This document shows, piece by piece, positions 1 to 8,497 of a DNA stretch of 64,000 nucleotides; the first letter of the stretch is position 1, and each line of letters starts with the position of its first letter. The DNA is from Flavobacterium undicola. GTDB taxonomy: Bacteria > Bacteroidota > Bacteroidia > Flavobacteriales > Flavobacteriaceae. The DNA is taken from positions 62,001 to 126,000 of the forward strand of contig NZ_JAAAPM020000005.1 in assembly GCF_009909155.2 (NCBI RefSeq), written 5' to 3'. The position numbers were made by a program, and so were the translations under genes. The notes under the pieces are model-generated. The model did no database searches. It was given only the letters and a program-made list of their open reading frames with translations, and was not told where the DNA came from.

Positions 1-1014
1 TTAATGGCGGCACATGATGTGGCCGGTTATAATTATCAGTTGCATCACGCTGAGTCAGATCATGCCAGAGTGCCTTCGCGAATTATAGTGCAAACGGAGT
101 CTTATCCTAAAGATGCTTTTTCGAATTGGAATCTGGTTCAAAAACACAATTATATCATTGGCGATTTTGTGTGGACAGCGATGGATTATTTAGGGGAATC
201 CGGTATTGGTCGTTATTTTTATCCGGGAGAACCGGCTGGTGAACATTGGGAAGCGAATTTGTATCCTTGGCATGGTGCTTATTGTGGTGATGTGGATTTA
301 ACAGGATGGAGAAAACCCATTTCTCATTATCGAAGTATGTTGTATAACAACACCGAGAAAATTTATATGGCGGTGCGTGAACCCAATCCCGAAAATGGTG
401 AAATTAAATTGACTTCCTGGGCAGTTTGGCCTACATGGGAAAGTTGGACCTGGCCTGGTCAGGAAGGGAAAAATATTCAGGTAGAAGTCTATTCGAAATA
501 TCCTAAAGTAAGACTCTATCTGAATGATAAAGTTATTGGTGAAAAAGAAACAGGTTTAAGTCAGGAGTTTAAAGCAACTTTTGCAATTCCGTATGCTAGT
601 GGCGAATTAAAAGCGGTAGGCATAGAAAATAATAAAGAAGTAGAATCGGTTTTGTTGAAAACAGCGCAAAAAGCGACTAAAATAAAATTGACAGCCGATC
701 GAAATGAAATAGCCGCTGATGGACAGGATTTGACCTATGTTACAGTCGAAGTTACAGATGATAAAGGAGTTTTGAATCCAAATGCAGCAAACCAACTTAC
801 ATTTAATGTTTCAGGAGCTGGAGTTATAGTGGGTGTTGATAATGCTAATTTAAAAGACACCGATTTGTATGTTGCGAACAATCGTAAAGCTTGGCATGGA
901 CGTGCTATGGTAATTATTAAAAGCACAAAGAAATCTGGAGCTATTAATCTTGAAGTTACTTCGCCAGGTTTAGAAACCGCAGTTGTAAAATTGAAAACGA
1001 TTAAAGGTAAATAA
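1..1014 (+). CDS. GH2 beta-galactosidase-type glycosidase, C-terminal part (5' cut by window)
   Basis: The reading frame is open to base 1, so the gene begins before the window. About 337 residues are visible. They carry the end of a GH2 TIM barrel, including the strand with Gln-Thr-Glu (Glu about 32 from the first visible Met) that is expected to be the catalytic nucleophile, and the following GDFVWTAMDYLGE segment typical of GH2 beta-galactosidases. After this come beta-rich C-terminal domains: one around residues 130-220 resembling DUF4982, and an Ig-like domain around 225-330. Family knowledge says these enzymes remove terminal beta-galactose in the periplasm. The neighbours (GH30, GH27, Leloir operon) support a galactoside role, but a beta-glucuronidase or beta-mannosidase cannot be excluded without the N-terminus. 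A hairpin follows the stop. Confidence 0.85.
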   Translation, partial: LMAAHDVAGYNYQLHHAESDHARVPSRIIVQTESYPKDAFSNWNLVQKHNYIIGDFVWTAMDYLGESGIGRYFYPGEPAGEHWEANLYPWHGAYCGDVDLTGWRKPISHYRSMLYNNTEKIYMAVREPNPENGEIKLTSWAVWPTWESWTWPGQEGKNIQVEVYSKYPKVRLYLNDKVIGEKETGLSQEFKATFAIPYASGELKAVGIENNKEVESVLLKTAQKATKIKLTADRNEIAADGQDLTYVTVEVTDDKGVLNPNAANQLTFNVSGAGVIVGVDNANLKDTDLYVANNRKAWHGRAMVIIKSTKKSGAINLEVTSPGLETAVVKLKTIKGK

Positions 1015-1029
1015 CATAGTATATGGTTG

Positions 1030-1069
1030 CTAGATTGATTCATTTTAAATTAATCTAGTGGCTATTTTT
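1030..1069 (+). terminator. AT-rich hairpin after the GH2 gene
   Basis: Arms 1030-1040 and 1048-1058 pair over 11 bp with one mismatch around a 7-base loop. A short T-run at 1065-1069 follows, after GTGGCTA. The right arm overlaps the first bases of the regulatory motif at 1055, so the structure may serve as weak terminator, regulatory site, or both. Confidence 0.45.
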
Positions 1070-1119
1070 AAAAACTGGTAGGCTCTGGTCTGTATCGATA
1101 AAGTTTCTTTCTATTTTTA
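1055..1119 (+). promoter_or_regulatory. Regulatory motif copy A plus -7 element for the GH30 gene
   Basis: The motif begins CTAGTGGCTATTTTTAAAAA and continues CTGGTAGG, then a TGGT. The first 28 bases are identical to copy C at 4010. A -7-like element TATTTTTA (7 of 8 against TAnnTTTG) lies at 1112, exactly 57 bp from the motif start. CTAGTGG and CTGGTAGG begin 20 bp apart, about two helical turns, which suits a dimeric activator. Translation begins at 1149. Confidence 0.6.
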
Positions 1120-1148
1120 CTTTTAGATATTAATTTAAAAATCAATTA

Positions 1149-2558
1149 ATGGTGGGAAAAAATATTACGATGCTATTTCTAGTTTTGTCAATTACATTCG
1201 GAGTCAATGCTCAGAAAGTAACTTGGAAATATACTACTGAAAAAGAGCCATGGAAAAAAGGGACAGATTTAAGTTTTAAGAATTCAAGTGAAAAAGCTGA
1301 TATTGCTATTTATCCTGACAAAAAGCTGCAAAAAATGGATGGATTTGGAGCTTGTTTTAACGAGATAGGTTATGAAGCCTTACTTAGTTTAGATGAAAAA
1401 ACAAGACAAAATATAATCACAGATTTTTTTACTAAAGAGGGTATGAATTTTAATTTATGTAGAATGCCTCTAGGTTCTAATGATTATTCATTAAGTTATT
1501 ATTCCTATAATGACGTATATGAAGATTTTGATATGGTGAATTTTAATATAGATCGAGATCGTTATATTTTAATTCCATATATAAAAATGGCAATGGCTAA
1601 AAATCCTAATTTAAAGATTTGGGCTTCGCCTTGGACTCCACCTGCTTGGATGAAAGTAAATAATCATTATGCTATGGGAAAATATAATGATGCGATGCCA
1701 ATTGATGATAAAGGAAAATTTATTCGTAACAATGCTACGGCTTTTAAAATGGAGGAACGCTATTTGCAGGCATACGCCTTGTATTTCTCAAAATTTGTAC
1801 AAGCCTATGCTAAAGAAGGAATTGATGTTTCAATAGTTCAGGTACAAAATGAACCGGTATATCAGCCACAATGGCAAAGTTGTACTTGGCGTCCTGAAGA
1901 TATTGCTTATTATGTGGGAAATTTTCTAGGGCCCCAATTTAAAAAAGACGGTTTAAAAACAGAGATATGGTTAGGGACTGTTAATACTTCTAATCCTAAT
2001 TTCACCCGTACTGTTTTAAATGATGAAAAAGCTTCTCAATACATTAAGGGAGTTGGTTTTCAGTGGGATGCCAAACATACAATAGCAACATTAAACAAAG
2101 AATATCCTGGATATAAAATAATGCAAACCGAATCGGAGTGTGGTAATGGAGAGAATAATTGGGGAGCTGCAGAATATACATGGTCTTTAATGCATCAGTA
2201 TATTGCTAATGGAGCAAGTAGTTATATGTATTGGAATATGATTCTTGATGAAAGTGGAAAAAGCACTTGGGGATGGAAACAGAATATGTTAGTAGCTGTT
2301 AATAAAGAGACAAAAAAAGTGACCTATAATCCTGAATATTATTTAATGAAACATTTAAGTCATTATGTATTGCCTGGGGCTTACAGACTTGAAACTTCTG
2401 GAGGAAAAGATCATTTGGCTTTTGTAAATCCAAATGGAGAAATTGTTTTATTGGTAATGAATCAGGATGAAAAAAATAAGATTGTTACATTGGCTGTAAA
2501 TGATAAACAGCTTTCATTACAATTAAATGGAAAGTCTATTAATACATTCACATTTTAA
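1149..2558 (+). CDS. GH30 family glycoside hydrolase, secreted
   Basis: This is a 469-residue protein with a signal peptide (about residues 1-21, ending VNAQ). The GH30 signatures are clear: QKMDGFGACFNE near 61-72, the WASPWTPPAWMK strand at 158-169, VQNEP with the probable acid/base Glu235, and QTESECGNG with the probable nucleophile Glu328. The beta-sandwich side domain is formed by the N-terminal strand and the C-terminal 70 residues. Members act on beta-1,6-glucan, beta-glucosides, beta-xylosides or beta-galactosides; the sequence alone does not decide which. It appears to be a single-gene unit, with its own motif-bearing promoter and a strong terminator at 2646. Its shared control with GH27 and the galactose operon makes a galactose-containing substrate plausible. 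Confidence 0.9.
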   Translation: MVGKNITMLFLVLSITFGVNAQKVTWKYTTEKEPWKKGTDLSFKNSSEKADIAIYPDKKLQKMDGFGACFNEIGYEALLSLDEKTRQNIITDFFTKEGMNFNLCRMPLGSNDYSLSYYSYNDVYEDFDMVNFNIDRDRYILIPYIKMAMAKNPNLKIWASPWTPPAWMKVNNHYAMGKYNDAMPIDDKGKFIRNNATAFKMEERYLQAYALYFSKFVQAYAKEGIDVSIVQVQNEPVYQPQWQSCTWRPEDIAYYVGNFLGPQFKKDGLKTEIWLGTVNTSNPNFTRTVLNDEKASQYIKGVGFQWDAKHTIATLNKEYPGYKIMQTESECGNGENNWGAAEYTWSLMHQYIANGASSYMYWNMILDESGKSTWGWKQNMLVAVNKETKKVTYNPEYYLMKHLSHYVLPGAYRLETSGGKDHLAFVNPNGEIVLLVMNQDEKNKIVTLAVNDKQLSLQLNGKSINTFTF

Positions 2559-2645
2559 ATATAAAAGTCAATTTTACGTACTTATATTTGGTTTTTTTAG
2601 AAAAAAAAATAAAAGTATTAGAAAGGTAGTATATTATTAAACGAG

Positions 2646-2681
2646 GCATAAATGGAGTCATTCATTTATGCTTTTTGTTTT
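2646..2681 (+). terminator. Rho-independent terminator of the GH30 gene
   Basis: A perfect 9-bp stem (2646-2654 with 2663-2671, GCATAAATG/CATTTATGC) with an 8-base loop is followed by a run of Ts ending at 2681. Confidence 0.8.
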
Positions 2682-2688
2682 AGTTTGT

Positions 2689-2752
2689 CTAGTAGCTTTT
2701 TTAAATAACCATAGGTACTGGTGTTGTTAGTTTGGTTTAATGTATAATTTTG
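2689..2752 (+). promoter_or_regulatory. Regulatory motif copy B plus -7 element for the GH27 gene
   Basis: CTAGTAGCTTTTTTAAATAA followed by CC, ATAGG and CTGGT aligns with copies A and C if one base is skipped. A perfect -7 element TAATTTTG lies at 2745-2752, 56 bp from the motif start; the one-base difference from A and C equals the alignment gap. The start codon is at 2810. Confidence 0.6.
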
Positions 2753-2809
2753 GATTTAATATTTTAGTTTTAGAATAAAAAATAATTAACCAATAAATTA
2801 ACTTAATAA

Positions 2810-3982
2810 ATGATTTCAATCAATAAATTTTTGACAGTTAAATGGATTATAGTCTTACTTGTAAACGGTGTTCTTTGTGCTCAGGAAGCCAAGTCGCCAA
2901 TAATGGGTTGGAGTAGCTGGAACAATTTTCGTGTTCATATCGATGAAAAAATGATCATGGAACAGGCTGATGCAATGATTAGTTCTGGATTATATGATGC
3001 AGGTTATCGCTATATTAATATTGATGACGGTTATTTTGGAGGCAGGGATTCTTCAGGAAACCTCTATCCGGATAGTGCTAAATTTCCATCAGGGATGAAA
3101 GCTTTGGCAGATTATATCCATAGTAAAAAACTTAAGGCAGGAATCTATACTGATGCTGGAATAAACACCTGTGGTTCTATTCATGATAAAGATGAAAAAG
3201 GTATTGGAGTTGGTATTTATGGACATCTGGATGAAGACTGTAACACTTTTTTTAATACATGGGGATATGATTTTCTAAAAGTGGATTGGTGTAGTGGTGA
3301 AAGAATGAAACTCAATGAAGAAACCGAATACACTAAAATTAGCAATAAGATTAAAACGTTTAATAAAGCGATTACTTTTAATATTTGCAGATGGCAGTTT
3401 CCAGGCGAATGGGCAATAGATAAAGCCGATTCTTGGAGAATGTCCTCCGATATCAGAGAGAAATTCTCATCAATTCTCAAAATCATAGATTTGAATGCCG
3501 ATTTATATAAATATGCATCTGCCGGGCATTATAACGATATGGATATGCTACAGGTAGGTAGAGGTATGAGTTATGATGAAGATAAAACCCATTTTTCTAT
3601 GTGGTGTATGCTGAATTCTCCTTTGTTAGCGGGGAATGACCTTAGAAAGATGTCTAAAGAAACTATAGGAATTCTGACCAATAAAGAAGTAATTGCGTTA
3701 AATCAAGACAGGGGATTTTATCAGGGCAGAAGAATATTTAAACAAGGAAGTATCGAGGTTTGGGAAAAATTACTGGGTAAAAATGGACAGGATGGTAAAG
3801 CTGTTGCTTTGATGAACCGTGGCGGTAACGTTGTCAATTTTGTTTTAAAACCAGAATTAGTAAATCTTAAAAAGTCGAAAGAAATACGTGATTTGTGGCA
3901 GCATAAAAAGTTGGGTGAAATAAAGAAGGGGATGAAATTTAAAATTCCTAAACACGGTATAGTGGTGTTGCGTACAGAATAA
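2810..3982 (+). CDS. GH27 alpha-galactosidase-type glycosidase, secreted
   Basis: This 390-residue protein starts with a signal peptide (about 1-24, hydrophobic IIVLLVNGVLCAQ). It has the family's N-terminal GWSSWN motif (33-38), YINIDDGYF (68-76), the nucleophile region FLKVDW with Asp159, and WRMSSDI with the probable acid/base Asp214, followed by MLQVGRG and the LLAGND strand. A short C-terminal beta-domain ends the protein. GH27 enzymes release terminal alpha-D-galactose; some members act on alpha-N-acetylgalactosamine or beta-L-arabinopyranose, and the residues after the nucleophile (CSGE) should be compared before fixing specificity. It is flanked by motif copies B and C and lies just before the Leloir operon, which would consume the galactose released. 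Confidence 0.9.
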   Translation: MISINKFLTVKWIIVLLVNGVLCAQEAKSPIMGWSSWNNFRVHIDEKMIMEQADAMISSGLYDAGYRYINIDDGYFGGRDSSGNLYPDSAKFPSGMKALADYIHSKKLKAGIYTDAGINTCGSIHDKDEKGIGVGIYGHLDEDCNTFFNTWGYDFLKVDWCSGERMKLNEETEYTKISNKIKTFNKAITFNICRWQFPGEWAIDKADSWRMSSDIREKFSSILKIIDLNADLYKYASAGHYNDMDMLQVGRGMSYDEDKTHFSMWCMLNSPLLAGNDLRKMSKETIGILTNKEVIALNQDRGFYQGRRIFKQGSIEVWEKLLGKNGQDGKAVALMNRGGNVVNFVLKPELVNLKKSKEIRDLWQHKKLGEIKKGMKFKIPKHGIVVLRTE

Positions 3983-4009
3983 TAGCAATAGATTATATAA
4001 ATTATTTAT

Positions 4010-4074
4010 CTAGTGGCTATTTTTAAAAACTGGTAGGTAGTGGTATAGTTTAATGAGGTTTATTTCTATTTTTG
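4010..4074 (+). promoter_or_regulatory. Regulatory motif copy C plus -7 element for the galactose operon
   Basis: The first 28 bases (from CTAGTGGC to CTGGTAGG) equal copy A at 1055. A perfect -7 element TATTTTTG lies at 4067-4074, 57 bp from the motif start, the same spacing as copy A. No good TTG is seen at -33, as expected for an activator-dependent promoter. galM starts at 4111. Confidence 0.65.
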
Positions 4075-4110
4075 CTATCGAAATCAAATAAATGAAAAAT
4101 AAACCACATT

Positions 4111-5130
4111 ATGTCTACTTCTGAAAATAATTTATCCCATTTAGAGTCTGCTGTTACTTCTTTTTATGAGTTAACAAATAAAAACGGAGCGCAACTTAAA
4201 GTAATTCCTTTTGGAGCTACCCTTACAGCATTGAAAATTCCGTTGAAAAACGGCGAAATTGTCGATGTAGTTTTAGGATTTGATACTGTTGAAGGTTACG
4301 AAAAATCATTTCAATTAGATGGTTCTCCTTATATGGGAGCTACTGTGGGGCGTTATGCAGGGAGAATTAACGAAGGTAAATTCGAATTGAATGGTAAAAA
4401 CTACCAATTGAATATCAATAATGGAGCTAATTCTTTACACGGTGGTATTGCTAATTTCAGTAAAAAAACATGGAATGTAGATGCGGTAACAACAGGCGAG
4501 AATCCGTCGATTACGTTGAGCTATGTTAGTGCTGCTAACGAAGAGAATTATCCAGGAGAACTTTCGGTAAGTTTGACTTATACTTTGTCTGAGGAAAACG
4601 AATTGATTCTTGAATACAAAGCAACCACTACCGAAGATACGATTATCAATTTAACACATCACAGTTATTTTAATTTGGACGGACATCAATCGGATGTTTC
4701 TGGACAGGATTTAATTGTTCATGCACAAAAAGTAGTGGAAACTAAAGAAGATTGCATTCCAACAGGAAATATTCTGGAAGTTGTTAATACTGCATTCGAT
4801 TATAGAACGGCTAAAAAATGTCCTAAAAGTATCGACAACACTTTTGTAGTGGAGAATAATAACGAAGTGAAAGCTACTCTTTTTAGTCCTGTGACTAATT
4901 TAAAAATGGATGTGTACACAGATCAGCCTGGAGTTCATATTTATGTGGGAGGAAATTGTGGTCCTGATTTAAAAGGAAAAGAAAATGCAACGTATCACGC
5001 TTTAAGCGGAATTTGTTTTGAAACTCAAAATTTCCCGGATGCTCCAAATCACGCTCATTTTCCAAGTGCTGTTTTGAAGAAAGACGATGTTTACAAGCAT
5101 AAAACAACTTATAAATTCGAATCACTATAA
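4111..5130 (+). CDS. galM: Aldose 1-epimerase (mutarotase)
   Basis: A cytoplasmic protein of 339 residues with no signal peptide. It interconverts beta- and alpha-D-galactose, giving the anomer used by galactokinase. Visible family motifs are VGRYAGRI (79-86), NSLHGG with His110, the catalytic THHSYFNLDG segment with His184, and FETQNFPDAPNH with Glu304, matching the residues known from characterised mutarotases. It is the first gene of galM-galK-galT-galE-symporter, 51 bp before galK, behind motif copy C. Confidence 0.95.
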   Translation: MSTSENNLSHLESAVTSFYELTNKNGAQLKVIPFGATLTALKIPLKNGEIVDVVLGFDTVEGYEKSFQLDGSPYMGATVGRYAGRINEGKFELNGKNYQLNINNGANSLHGGIANFSKKTWNVDAVTTGENPSITLSYVSAANEENYPGELSVSLTYTLSEENELILEYKATTTEDTIINLTHHSYFNLDGHQSDVSGQDLIVHAQKVVETKEDCIPTGNILEVVNTAFDYRTAKKCPKSIDNTFVVENNNEVKATLFSPVTNLKMDVYTDQPGVHIYVGGNCGPDLKGKENATYHALSGICFETQNFPDAPNHAHFPSAVLKKDDVYKHKTTYKFESL

Positions 5131-5181
5131 AGAGTGAATTTTCAATAAAAATAAATTTAATACTACTTCAAATTCTAACCA

Positions 5182-6348
5182 ATGAATGATATTTTAATTA
5201 ATAAAACAACTAGCTATTTTAAGGAAACTTTTGGTTCTGAGCCAACAAAAATAGTGCTTTCTCCAGGGAGAATTAACATCATCGGAGAACATATCGATTA
5301 CAATGATGGTTATGTTTTGCCTGCTGCTATCGACAAAATTATTTGTTTTGCTTTTGCAAAAAACAATACAAATACTTCCAGGGTGATTGCTTTAGACCTT
5401 AACGATGAGTTTGAAATTGATGTTACGGCTGAGGTGAAATTAGACGATAATGATTGGACAAACTACATTAGAGGTGTAATCAACCAATTAAAAATCAACG
5501 GATTTCAATTAGAAGGTGTAAATTGTGTTTTCAGCAGTAATATTCCTGTGGGTTCCGGATTGTCTTCTTCTGCAGCTTTAGAATGTGGATTCTTATTTGG
5601 AATGAACGATTTATTCAATTTGAATATCAAACCAATTGATATTGCCTTGTTAGGACAAAAAGCCGAGCACTGGGTGGGAATTAAATGCGGAATTATGGAT
5701 CAGTTTTCCAGCGTAATGGGACTGGAAGATAAAGTAATCAAAATTGATTGCCGCACTTTAGAGTACACTTACCACGATGCTAATTTTAGCGATTATTCAT
5801 TGATTTTGTTTGATTCGAATGTAAAACATTCGTTGATGACTTCGGCTTATAACGAAAGAAGACAACAATGTGAAGAAGGAATTGCGATTGTAAAAGCAAA
5901 TTTCCCAGAGATAAAAAGCTTTAGAGATTGTACGGAACAAACCATAATTGATTTGAAAGACAAAATGAGTCACGACGTTTTTAGACGTTCTCTTTTTGTA
6001 GTAAAAGAAATCAACCGTGTGATTCAGGCTTGTGAAGCATTAGACAATGGAAAAATTGAATTGTTAGGCGAACTAATGTTTGCTACTCATGACGGATTGT
6101 CTAAAGATTACGAAGTAAGCTGCGAAGAGCTGGATTTATTAGTAGATTTGGCAAAAGAAGAAACAGCAGTTATTGGTTCAAGATTAATGGGTGGCGGTTT
6201 TGGCGGCTGTACCATCAACCTGGTTAAAAAAGGACAAGAACAACAAATCAAAGATAAATTTTCGAAATTATATAACGAAGCTTTCGGAATCGAATTGAAA
6301 ATTTATGACGTTAAAGTAAGTAACGGAACATCACTATACACTAAATAA
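5182..6348 (+). CDS. galK: Galactokinase
   Basis: A GHMP-family kinase of 388 residues that phosphorylates galactose at C1 with ATP. The galactokinase signature SPGRINIIGEHIDYN is at 27-41, the ATP-binding GSGLSSSAALE at 124-134, the catalytic-base region CGIMDQ has Asp173, and the third GHMP motif GGGFGGC is near 340. Its stop codon overlaps the start of galT by one base (TAATG), indicating translational coupling. Confidence 0.97.
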   Translation: MNDILINKTTSYFKETFGSEPTKIVLSPGRINIIGEHIDYNDGYVLPAAIDKIICFAFAKNNTNTSRVIALDLNDEFEIDVTAEVKLDDNDWTNYIRGVINQLKINGFQLEGVNCVFSSNIPVGSGLSSSAALECGFLFGMNDLFNLNIKPIDIALLGQKAEHWVGIKCGIMDQFSSVMGLEDKVIKIDCRTLEYTYHDANFSDYSLILFDSNVKHSLMTSAYNERRQQCEEGIAIVKANFPEIKSFRDCTEQTIIDLKDKMSHDVFRRSLFVVKEINRVIQACEALDNGKIELLGELMFATHDGLSKDYEVSCEELDLLVDLAKEETAVIGSRLMGGGFGGCTINLVKKGQEQQIKDKFSKLYNEAFGIELKIYDVKVSNGTSLYTK

Positions 6349-7403
6349 TGACTATGAGAAAGTTTGATATCAACGAAGATCCGCATAGAAGATACAATCC
6401 TTTAATTAATGAATGGGTTTTAGTTTCACCACACCGTTCAAAAAGACCTTGGCAAGGACAAAAAGAAGCAGTAAATACTATTGCTTTACCAGAATATGAT
6501 CCGGAATGTTATTTGTGTGCTGGAAATGTTCGTGCTAATGGCGAAGTAAATCCGGCTTACGAAAGCAGTTTTGTTTTCGAAAATGACTTTGCTGCGCTTA
6601 AACAAGAACCAATTGATTTTGGAGGAAATGCAGAAGGAAGTTTCTTTAAGGCACAACCTGAAAGAGGAATCTCCAGAGTGGTTTGCTTTTCGCCAAGACA
6701 TGATTTGACTTTACCGGAAATGGATGTGGATGGTATTGTAAATATTATTCATACCTGGCAAAAAGAATACACTGATTTGGGTAATGTTGATTACATCAAT
6801 CACGTGCAAATTTTTGAAAATAAAGGAAGTGTAATGGGATGTAGTAATCCGCATCCACACGGACAAATCTGGGCTCAATCTTCATTGCCAACACAGGTTG
6901 AGAAAACCCAAAACAATTTGAAAGCGTATTTTGAAAAAAATGGAACAAATTTGCTTCAGGATTATCTAAAAGAAGAATTAAAAGTAAAAGAACGCGTTGT
7001 TGTTGAGAACGATCATTTTGCAGCCATTGTTCCTTTTTGGGCAATCTGGCCTTTTGAAACCATGATTGTCAGCAAACGTCATATTACTAAAATCACTGAT
7101 TTTACTGAAGATGAGGTAGCTGCTTTTGCTGTTATTTTGAAACAATTAACAACAAAATACGACAACCTTTTCGAAACATCATTCCCTTATTCTTCAGGAA
7201 TTCACCAGGCTCCAACAGATGGTGAAGAGCATCCGGAATGGCAATTTCACATGCATTTTTACCCACCATTGTTGCGTTCGGCTTCAGTTAAAAAATTCAT
7301 GGTAGGCTATGAAATGATGGGAGAATCTCAGAGAGATATTACACCAGAGAAAAGTGCTGAAATGTTGAGGAATTTATCTGATGTACATTACAAACAAAAA
7401 TAA
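6348..7403 (+). CDS. galT: Galactose-1-phosphate uridylyltransferase
   Basis: A protein of 351 residues that exchanges UMP between UDP-glucose and galactose-1-phosphate. CYLC (Cys54, Cys57), His118 and His169 match the zinc-site residues of the Escherichia coli enzyme, and the HPHGQ motif holds the uridylylated His171 and Gln173. The C-terminal half has the second HIT-like domain with HMHFYPP. ATG at 6348 overlaps the galK stop; a second in-frame ATG two codons later (MRKFDI) is an equally possible start. Third gene of the Leloir operon. Confidence 0.96.
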   Translation: MTMRKFDINEDPHRRYNPLINEWVLVSPHRSKRPWQGQKEAVNTIALPEYDPECYLCAGNVRANGEVNPAYESSFVFENDFAALKQEPIDFGGNAEGSFFKAQPERGISRVVCFSPRHDLTLPEMDVDGIVNIIHTWQKEYTDLGNVDYINHVQIFENKGSVMGCSNPHPHGQIWAQSSLPTQVEKTQNNLKAYFEKNGTNLLQDYLKEELKVKERVVVENDHFAAIVPFWAIWPFETMIVSKRHITKITDFTEDEVAAFAVILKQLTTKYDNLFETSFPYSSGIHQAPTDGEEHPEWQFHMHFYPPLLRSASVKKFMVGYEMMGESQRDITPEKSAEMLRNLSDVHYKQK

Positions 7404-7431
7404 CTAAACTGATATTTAAAAAAAACATATT

Positions 7432-8445
7432 ATGAAAATACTTGTTACGGGAGGTTTAGGTTTCATAGGTTCGCATACGGTAGTCGAATTGCAAAACGAA
7501 GGTTTTGAGGTGGTTGTTATTGATAATTTATCAAATTCATCTGAAGACGTTTTAAAAGGAATTGAAGCTATAACAGGGAAAAAACCACTTTTTGAAAAAC
7601 TGGATTTAAGAGAGAAATCGGTAGTTCAGGATTTTTTCAAACGCCATTCGGATGTAAATGGAGTAATCCATTTTGCAGCTTCAAAGGCAGTAGGAGAGAG
7701 TGTTGGAAACCCTTTGTTGTACTACGAAAATAACATTAATTCCTTAGTGTATTTACTTCAGGAATTAGAGAAAAAAGAAAGTGCTAACTTTATTTTTAGC
7801 TCTTCTTGTACGGTTTATGGTCAAGCCGAAACAATGCCTATCAACGAAAATTCAGCGGTTCAAACTGCGATGTCTCCTTATGGAAATACCAAACAAATAG
7901 GAGAAGAAATTATTACTGACGTGGCTAAAATAAGCGGTATCAATGCTATTTTGTTGCGTTATTTTAATCCAATTGGTGCACATCCATCTGTTGAAATAGG
8001 TGAATTACCAATAGGCGTTCCACAAAATTTAGTGCCATTTATTACACAAACAGGAATTGGTTTGCGCAAAGAATTACTGGTTTATGGTAATGATTATCCA
8101 ACGTCTGACGGAACTTGTATTCGCGATTACATTCATGTAGTGGATTTAGCTAAAGCGCATGTTATTGCTCTGCAACGATTGGTGAATAAAAAGAACGAAG
8201 AAAAAGTAGAAACTTTCAATTTGGGAACTGGAGTAGGAAGTACAGTATTAGAGGTTATCAATGCTTTCGAAAAAGCAAGTGGTCAAAAATTAGCGTACCG
8301 AATTGTTGACAGAAGAGAAGGTGATATTACTTCGGCTTACGCCAATACCGATAAAGCAAATAAAGTACTGGGCTGGAAAACCCAATTAACCCTGGAACAA
8401 GCTATGGAAAGCGCTTGGAAATGGGAACAAAAAATCAGAAGCTAG
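7432..8445 (+). CDS. galE: UDP-glucose 4-epimerase
   Basis: An extended short-chain dehydrogenase of 337 residues that regenerates UDP-glucose from UDP-galactose. The NAD-binding GGLGFIGSH is at 7-15, SSSCTVYG holds the catalytic serine region, and PYGNTK contains the Tyr-x-x-x-Lys pair. NPIGAHPS and the C-terminal RREGDITSAYA match GalE rather than other sugar epimerases. The gene lies 28 bp after galT and 52 bp before the symporter. Confidence 0.96.
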   Translation: MKILVTGGLGFIGSHTVVELQNEGFEVVVIDNLSNSSEDVLKGIEAITGKKPLFEKLDLREKSVVQDFFKRHSDVNGVIHFAASKAVGESVGNPLLYYENNINSLVYLLQELEKKESANFIFSSSCTVYGQAETMPINENSAVQTAMSPYGNTKQIGEEIITDVAKISGINAILLRYFNPIGAHPSVEIGELPIGVPQNLVPFITQTGIGLRKELLVYGNDYPTSDGTCIRDYIHVVDLAKAHVIALQRLVNKKNEEKVETFNLGTGVGSTVLEVINAFEKASGQKLAYRIVDRREGDITSAYANTDKANKVLGWKTQLTLEQAMESAWKWEQKIRS

Positions 8446-8497
8446 GCATTCGTTAGGAATGACTGTTGAACCAATTACTAATTTTAAATAAGAATTT

